Of a stretch of DNA of 18,158 nucleotides, positions 13,791-18,158 are shown in pieces (positions within the stretch are counted from its first letter, which is position 1; each line of letters begins with the position of its first letter). The position numbers and the translations under genes were made by a program. A model generated the notes under the pieces. That model ran no database searches, had not been told where the DNA came from, and saw only the letters and a program-made list of their open reading frames with translations. Location of the stretch: contig USSR01000051.1 of assembly GCA_900557355.1 (NCBI GenBank), positions 1 through 18,158 on the forward strand, given 5' to 3'. The stretch is from an uncultured Bacteroides sp. (lineage in GTDB: Bacteria; Bacteroidota; Bacteroidia; Bacteroidales; Bacteroidaceae).

Positions 13791-15944
13791 TTACAATCCG
13801 ACTTCAATACCTTCTGTCAGATTACCACTAGCCAGTCGAATACCTTGTTTAGTTATCACCTTGACAATTGCCATCCCTTTATTCTCCAGTTCTCTTTTTC
13901 CTGTTTTTCCAACCAGTTTCACCATGACTTTGTTACCATTACGTTCTGCTGTAAACTGTTGTAAACTATAATCACCTTTTTGGTATGACCAGCCGTCTCC
14001 AGCATCCCAATACATACTTCCGGAAGCCTTGCCTTGCTCATCCAAACAGACCAAAAGCATCAAAGGATCCAGTGAATTTTCAGTGGTATTCTGTATTATC
14101 TTGCCGGTAGGAATGATAGAACCACCACGAATCTTTAATTTTGCCTGATATTTACCATCCTTATCCCCGTCTACTAGTGACAAATCCTCCCATATTCCTT
14201 TAGGAAGCGCCGTTTTTTTAGCAAATGAAGGGATTACCAACAGGTCATCACCAACCAGAAATGCTTTTTCTTCCGCTCTTAACGAAAGATCTTTTGGATC
14301 AGCAAAGAATATCGGACGCATGATAGGCATACCTGTTGTGGAAGCCTCATGCAAAAGAGTATAATAATAAGGTAGCAAAATATATCTGCGTTCCAAAGCA
14401 ATACGGGAAACCTCTTCTATTTCTTTTCCAAAAGCCCAAGGCTCTTTATTGTTGGTTCCGGCACAAGCATGACCGCGAGAAAAAGGGTAAAAAGCTCCCA
14501 GTGCAATCCAATTCCCAAACAAATCGGCATCTGCATGGAACAAGAAGCCACCAATGTCAGCACCACTCATAGGTTGTCCCGACAGTCCCAATGTTAACGA
14601 CATAGGTACAGACATCTCCATATGCTCGCGACTGGAACCATTGTCACCTGTCCATGTTGCGGCATAACGCTGCCCTCCCAAAAAATTAGAACGAGTCAGA
14701 ATAAAAGGACGTTTCTTAGGTTGCGCGGCTAACATTCCTTCTCTTGATGACTTAACCATTAAGAACCCGTAAACATTATGATATTGCAAATGAGTTCCGG
14801 CAGGAATTCCATTTCCACCTCTATGCAAATTATCTTCCGGCATCGTTCCGGTAGGTGTATTACTCACTTGCGGTTCGTTCACATCGTTCCAAACCCCATC
14901 TACGCCTTGCGCCATAAAGTCTTTATAAAGTCCGCCCCACCACTGGCAAACTTTAGGATCTGTGAAATCCGGCCATGCCACTTTCCCCGGCCATGCATCA
15001 CCGTTATATTCTTTTCCATCGGCAGTTTTTACCCAAACATCATTTGCTGTTCCCGAATCATAGACAGAATAACCTGTTTCAGCTTTAGCTCCCGGATCAA
15101 TCATCCATACCGAATGGAACCCACGCAGATGCAAGTCTCGATTTACAGCTTTTGGATCAGGAAAACCTTGCGGGTTAAATGTGAATATACGATAACCATC
15201 CATATAATCAATGTCCATCCAAATTGCATCACACGGAATACGCTTGTAACGAAGCGTATCGGCTATTTCTATTACACGACTGTCAGGCGTATAAGAAAAA
15301 CGACATTGCTGATAGCCTAAAGCCCAGCGCGGAACCATCGGCATAGTACCGGTTAGTTCGGATAATCCTCGAACAACAGCCTGCGGTGATTCTCTGTCAA
15401 TGATAAATACACGAAAAAGCTCCCCTTCACTTCTTAACTCTATTTTCTCATCTGTACTGCTTAATTCAGCTTTCCAAGTAGTATCAAACAAAATACCAAA
15501 GGCGGTTCCATCCTTCCTGACTCCCATCATCCATGGATGTGACTGATACAAACGCGTTCCATTATCAACTCCGTATGCTCCGGAATCGGTATTCCACAGT
15601 TTTATGGTTTTTCCGTTTCTTAAAAGAGATCCGGTAACTTCTCCGCCTCCGTAGATACTCGTACCTTCCGGTATGATTAATGATGCATTCGCTTTACCGT
15701 CAGTCAGTGAAAAATCGGGAACCAGCTCCCACCCGGAAGAAAGTGCTCCCTGTTCACGAGGTTCTTTTTCAATTGCAAAAGAAGGTACTTTCTTGGCATC
15801 AAAGCCATTAGGTACAAATTTGGCAATTCCATTTCCTACCATAACGCTACGCGCGACATTTACCTTCCTCGTAGAGGCATTAATAGACAAAGACAATGTT
15901 ACGAGCAAACTAATTGCTACAGTTTTAATGCAGTTTTGTTTCAT
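13791..15944 (-). CDS. GH31 family alpha-glucosidase-like enzyme (717 aa), exported
   Basis: Retaining alpha-glycosidase with the classic alpha-glucosidase-type active site. A type I signal peptide (about 1-23, ending INA-S) and no lipobox suggest the periplasm. The N-terminal sandwich covers about 28-200 (SIYGGGEVTG at 96-105), the barrel about 205-545, then beta domains to the end. Landmarks are IWMDIDYMDGYRIFTF (241-256), nucleophile Asp354 in GVWNDVNEP, TRSNFLGGQRYA (417-428), acid/base Asp434 in TWTGDN, and SGADIGGF (460-467). The WNDVNE and WTGDN motifs match alpha-glucosidases, including glucosidase-II-like enzymes, but GH31 members with other specificities share them. It is first gene of an operon with GH76, behind regulatory copy B. 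Start at 15944 is set by the signal peptide. It differs clearly from the 840-aa GH31, so the two probably cut different bonds. Confidence 0.94.
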   Translation of the reverse strand: MKQNCIKTVAISLLVTLSLSINASTRKVNVARSVMVGNGIAKFVPNGFDAKKVPSFAIEKEPREQGALSSGWELVPDFSLTDGKANASLIIPEGTSIYGGGEVTGSLLRNGKTIKLWNTDSGAYGVDNGTRLYQSHPWMMGVRKDGTAFGILFDTTWKAELSSTDEKIELRSEGELFRVFIIDRESPQAVVRGLSELTGTMPMVPRWALGYQQCRFSYTPDSRVIEIADTLRYKRIPCDAIWMDIDYMDGYRIFTFNPQGFPDPKAVNRDLHLRGFHSVWMIDPGAKAETGYSVYDSGTANDVWVKTADGKEYNGDAWPGKVAWPDFTDPKVCQWWGGLYKDFMAQGVDGVWNDVNEPQVSNTPTGTMPEDNLHRGGNGIPAGTHLQYHNVYGFLMVKSSREGMLAAQPKKRPFILTRSNFLGGQRYAATWTGDNGSSREHMEMSVPMSLTLGLSGQPMSGADIGGFLFHADADLFGNWIALGAFYPFSRGHACAGTNNKEPWAFGKEIEEVSRIALERRYILLPYYYTLLHEASTTGMPIMRPIFFADPKDLSLRAEEKAFLVGDDLLVIPSFAKKTALPKGIWEDLSLVDGDKDGKYQAKLKIRGGSIIPTGKIIQNTTENSLDPLMLLVCLDEQGKASGSMYWDAGDGWSYQKGDYSLQQFTAERNGNKVMVKLVGKTGKRELENKGMAIVKVITKQGIRLASGNLTEGIEVGL

Positions 15945-16086
15945 GATTTCTTAATTAATGATTCTGTTGAATACTTATCCTTCAATGGCTAAGTACAAAG
16001 CGAATTAAACACTTTTTCACTCATTAATCATCCTCTGAAATGACAAAATGCTGGCAAAATCACATTGGTCAAAAGACACATAACAT

Positions 16087-16110
16087 GTACAATGGGAGCA
16101 CATTATAAAC
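16087..16110 (-). repeat. 24-bp operator-like direct repeat B1
   Basis: Plus-strand pattern GTACAATGGGAGCACATTAT then AAAC. It matches B2 at 19 of 24 positions and A1 at 18 of 24. B2 starts 55 bp away. Confidence 0.6.
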
Positions 16111-16141
16111 AAGACATTTACAATGTGTTACAATATATTGT

Positions 16142-16165
16142 GTATAATGAGCGCACAATATAAAG
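16142..16165 (-). repeat. 24-bp operator-like direct repeat B2
   Basis: Plus-strand pattern GTATAATGAGCGCACAATAT then AAAG. It matches B1 and A1 at 19 of 24 positions each. It is followed after 10 bp by the end of the regulator gene. Confidence 0.6.
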
Positions 16166-16175
16166 TACAAGAAAA

Positions 16176-18158
16176 CTACGGATTCTTATGCTGTTCTCGA
16201 TAATCCTTAGGTGTCATACCGAATTTTCTAGCAAATTCTTTGTAAAAATAGGAACGACTTGATATCCCCACATCAGCAATAACGTCCTGAATAGAAAGAT
16301 CTTCCTCTCTTAAAAGGCGCGCAGCTTTCTCCATCCGATAGTTTTTAATCAGATCGCTAGGAGCAATGGGAGATATTTCCTTAAACTTACGATAAAACTG
16401 GCGCGGACTCATTGCCATACGATCGGCTATCAATGTTGAACCCAATTCTTCCTCTTCAAGATTCTGTTCAATCACTTGTAAAAGTTTACGGATAAAATCA
16501 GCCTGTTCTGCTGTAGTACACACTATTTGCCCTGCCAATTCACCCAAATCTTCCAAATAAATTTGTTTGGCTTCCCGCTTACCATAAATAGCTTTATGAA
16601 CATCTTCTTTCAGAAAGAGAATATCATAGGGTAGTACAATATAGGAATCGGACCATTTAATCAATTCGCGTTGAATAACCGAACTTGCTTTCCATGTCAG
16701 CAAAGGAATAAAAGCTGTTTTCGATAAAGCCGAGCGATTCTTTCCAACATATTCCATAAACGTACTTTCCTCTTCCGCATACATAGCCATATCAACTAAA
16801 AAAACAGCAGGAACCGAACGATGAATTTCCTCAAATGCCACCTGTACACTTTTCACCGAATGTATCAAATATTCTTCAGAAAGTAATCCTGTTATCAACC
16901 AAACCATTTCTTCACGATCTTCTAATAAAAGAATCGTTTTCTTTTCACTCGATTGATTTTCAATTAATGTGGCGGGATCGAAAGTAAGCATCAGGCTATG
17001 TTGACCACTGTCAGATTCTACATAACGAACAACTGTATGAAGTTGCTCTAAAGCTGATTGCACAAAACAAAGCATCAACTGAATACCGAAAAACCGATCA
17101 ATATCTTCTTTATTAAACACAGAGGAAGGAGTTCCGGTCAGTTGTTGTTGTAGTTCTTTAAGCACATCAACCGTACCAGATATTATTAACGACATCTTGC
17201 CGTTTTCTTCCTGCACACTAACCGTAATTCTGCCTGACGATGTTTTCTGACAAACAAACTGATAACAATAATAAAGAATACAACGTAAAGCATTTTTATA
17301 GACCGGAAAAGTAAAATTCGCAGGAATCAGAGATTGTACCAAAGTAACATCTACTCCTTCTGACTTCAACGTGCGAAGTACTTCCATAGATAACTCCTGT
17401 ATACACATACGGGCAGACAAAACAAAGGTAGTAGGATAAAAATGCTTCAGTTTCTCTGAATAAAGCGTCTCTGGCCGGAAAAGAGCACTCATCGCTGTTT
17501 CACGTATTAACTCCACTTGCTTACGACGTTGTTCATAAGAGGTGTTTTCTGCACGTAGCTGATCGCAAGCATGGTAAATGAGGGTAAAACTATCCAATAA
17601 GTCACGATTATAACTACTACTTTCCAGCACCTTTTTATTATTTTCCGTATTGAGCAACCGTTTCAGTATACGTTCATGAAGGATATATTTACGAAGTAAA
17701 TGAAACAAATAAACCACAAAGAGCACTATTAATAAAATATAAAGGAGATAAGCCCATAGCGACTGATACCACGGTGGAAGAATATGTATGGGAATGGAAA
17801 AGAATTTATACTCCGTATCGAACACGTCTTTCTTATAACGGACTTTAAAAATATAATCACCCGCAGGCACATCAGTATATGAAGCCTCATTGATGCTGCT
17901 GAATGAAGTCCATTGGTTATCATATCCTTCCAGGATGAATGAATATTCCACTTCTTTCCCGGTCAAATAATCAGGTACGGTAAAAGAAAGAGAGAAAGAA
18001 GTTTCCGCTCCTTCCAATTGCAGACTTTTTCCATCTTCCGTATAATAATCACCTAAATTTACTGCTGTCCGCCCAAGCCACAACCGACGTAACACAATAT
18101 CCGGATAAAACTCAGGGGCAGCCGCCACTTTACGATCCAGATAAAGCAGTCCATCATT
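16176..18158 (-). CDS. HTCS-type PUL regulator with degenerate kinase core, C-terminal part (cut by window edge)
   Basis: The last 660 residues of a membrane-anchored regulator of the hybrid two-component type; the frame is open to the window edge, so the N-terminal sensor beta-propellers are missing. In order: end of the propeller region, Y_Y_Y domain (about 45-125), transmembrane helix (about 131-155), a coiled/DHp-like region (160-235), an ATPase-like region (240-395), a receiver domain (407-530) and an AraC-type HTH domain (about 555-657, ending SYFYKEFARKFGMTPKDYRE). The H-box looks eroded: FTLIYHACDQL (191-201) keeps a His but lacks the Glu and the RTPL that normally follow. No N-box or DxGxG is visible. 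The receiver keeps Glu413-Asp414, Asp456 and Thr488, but the usual Lys is Leu509. It probably controls both neighbouring operons, perhaps without normal phosphorelay. Confidence 0.85.
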   Translation of the reverse strand, partial: NDGLLYLDRKVAAAPEFYPDIVLRRLWLGRTAVNLGDYYTEDGKSLQLEGAETSFSLSFTVPDYLTGKEVEYSFILEGYDNQWTSFSSINEASYTDVPAGDYIFKVRYKKDVFDTEYKFFSIPIHILPPWYQSLWAYLLYILLIVLFVVYLFHLLRKYILHERILKRLLNTENNKKVLESSSYNRDLLDSFTLIYHACDQLRAENTSYEQRRKQVELIRETAMSALFRPETLYSEKLKHFYPTTFVLSARMCIQELSMEVLRTLKSEGVDVTLVQSLIPANFTFPVYKNALRCILYYCYQFVCQKTSSGRITVSVQEENGKMSLIISGTVDVLKELQQQLTGTPSSVFNKEDIDRFFGIQLMLCFVQSALEQLHTVVRYVESDSGQHSLMLTFDPATLIENQSSEKKTILLLEDREEMVWLITGLLSEEYLIHSVKSVQVAFEEIHRSVPAVFLVDMAMYAEEESTFMEYVGKNRSALSKTAFIPLLTWKASSVIQRELIKWSDSYIVLPYDILFLKEDVHKAIYGKREAKQIYLEDLGELAGQIVCTTAEQADFIRKLLQVIEQNLEEEELGSTLIADRMAMSPRQFYRKFKEISPIAPSDLIKNYRMEKAARLLREEDLSIQDVIADVGISSRSYFYKEFARKFGMTPKDYREQHKNP

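Larger units (their letters stand above)
15997..16165 (-). promoter_or_regulatory. Regulatory block of the GH31-GH76 operon (copy B)
   Basis: It lies between the stop of the HTCS-type gene (16176) and the GH31 start (15944), and aligns without gaps to 11841-12009 upstream of the protease gene. It contains GCTTT, GTGAAAAAG (plus strand 16012-16020), CATTTTGTCA (plus strand 16040-16049) and direct repeats B1 and B2. Identity falls off toward the GH31 start, so the similarity is confined to the promoter/operator and does not come from a gene duplication that includes coding sequence. It ends 10 bp from the regulator stop codon. Probable operator of the local regulator. Confidence 0.7.

Noticed and set aside
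16130..16141. Perfect 12-bp palindrome ACAATATATTGT between repeats B1 and B2
   Set aside because: It is all A/T in the middle, is not kept in regulatory copy A, and such palindromes are likely by chance in this AT-rich gap.
18126..18128. GTG as a start codon for the regulator
   Set aside because: The frame stays open to the window edge and the residues before it (DGLLYLDRKV) read as normal sensor-domain sequence, so the gene begins outside the window.

Overview
The window looks like part of a Bacteroides (Bacteroidota) chromosome. It holds a polysaccharide utilization locus (PUL): a SusC/SusD pair, SusE-type lipoproteins, signal-peptide glycoside hydrolases, an AraC-ended hybrid two-component-type regulator, low GC with A/T-rich gaps, and lipoproteins with acidic residues after the lipid-bearing Cys. 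All genes lie on the minus strand. I cannot assign a species from sequence alone.

Layout in transcription order (high to low coordinates). (1) 18158-16176: C-terminal 660 residues of a membrane-anchored HTCS-type regulator whose kinase core looks degenerate. (2) 16175-15945: a regulatory gap. (3) 15944-12189: a two-gene operon, GH31 (717 aa, exported) then GH76 endo-alpha-1,6-mannanase lipoprotein, ended by a 12-bp-stem hairpin. (4) 12151-11772: a second regulatory gap that aligns without gaps over about 169 bp to the first. (5) 11771-1: a second operon of a calpain-family (C2) cysteine protease lipoprotein with an F5/8-type (CBM32-like) domain, SusC, SusD, a SusE-like glycan-binding lipoprotein, a 158-residue stand-alone SusE-stalk lipoprotein, a second GH31 (840 aa) and the start of a GH92 alpha-mannosidase that runs off the window. 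Two intercistronic hairpins split the last part of this operon.

Model (inference from families): the surface GH76 cuts an alpha-1,6-mannan backbone; the surface SusD/SusE proteins capture fragments; SusC imports them with TonB energy; periplasmic GH92 and the two GH31 enzymes remove alpha-mannosyl side chains and a second alpha-linked sugar (glucose, galactose or xylose are all possible for GH31). The substrate is therefore probably a decorated alpha-mannan or mannoprotein. The cysteine protease as first gene of the susCD operon, under the same cis-element as the GH31-GH76 operon, suggests that the protein part of a glycoprotein may be attacked too.

The most notable points are the calpain-like protease built into a glycan-uptake operon, the duplicated promoter block with a pair of 24-bp direct repeats at the same 55-bp spacing in both copies, and the regulator that appears to lack a working histidine kinase.
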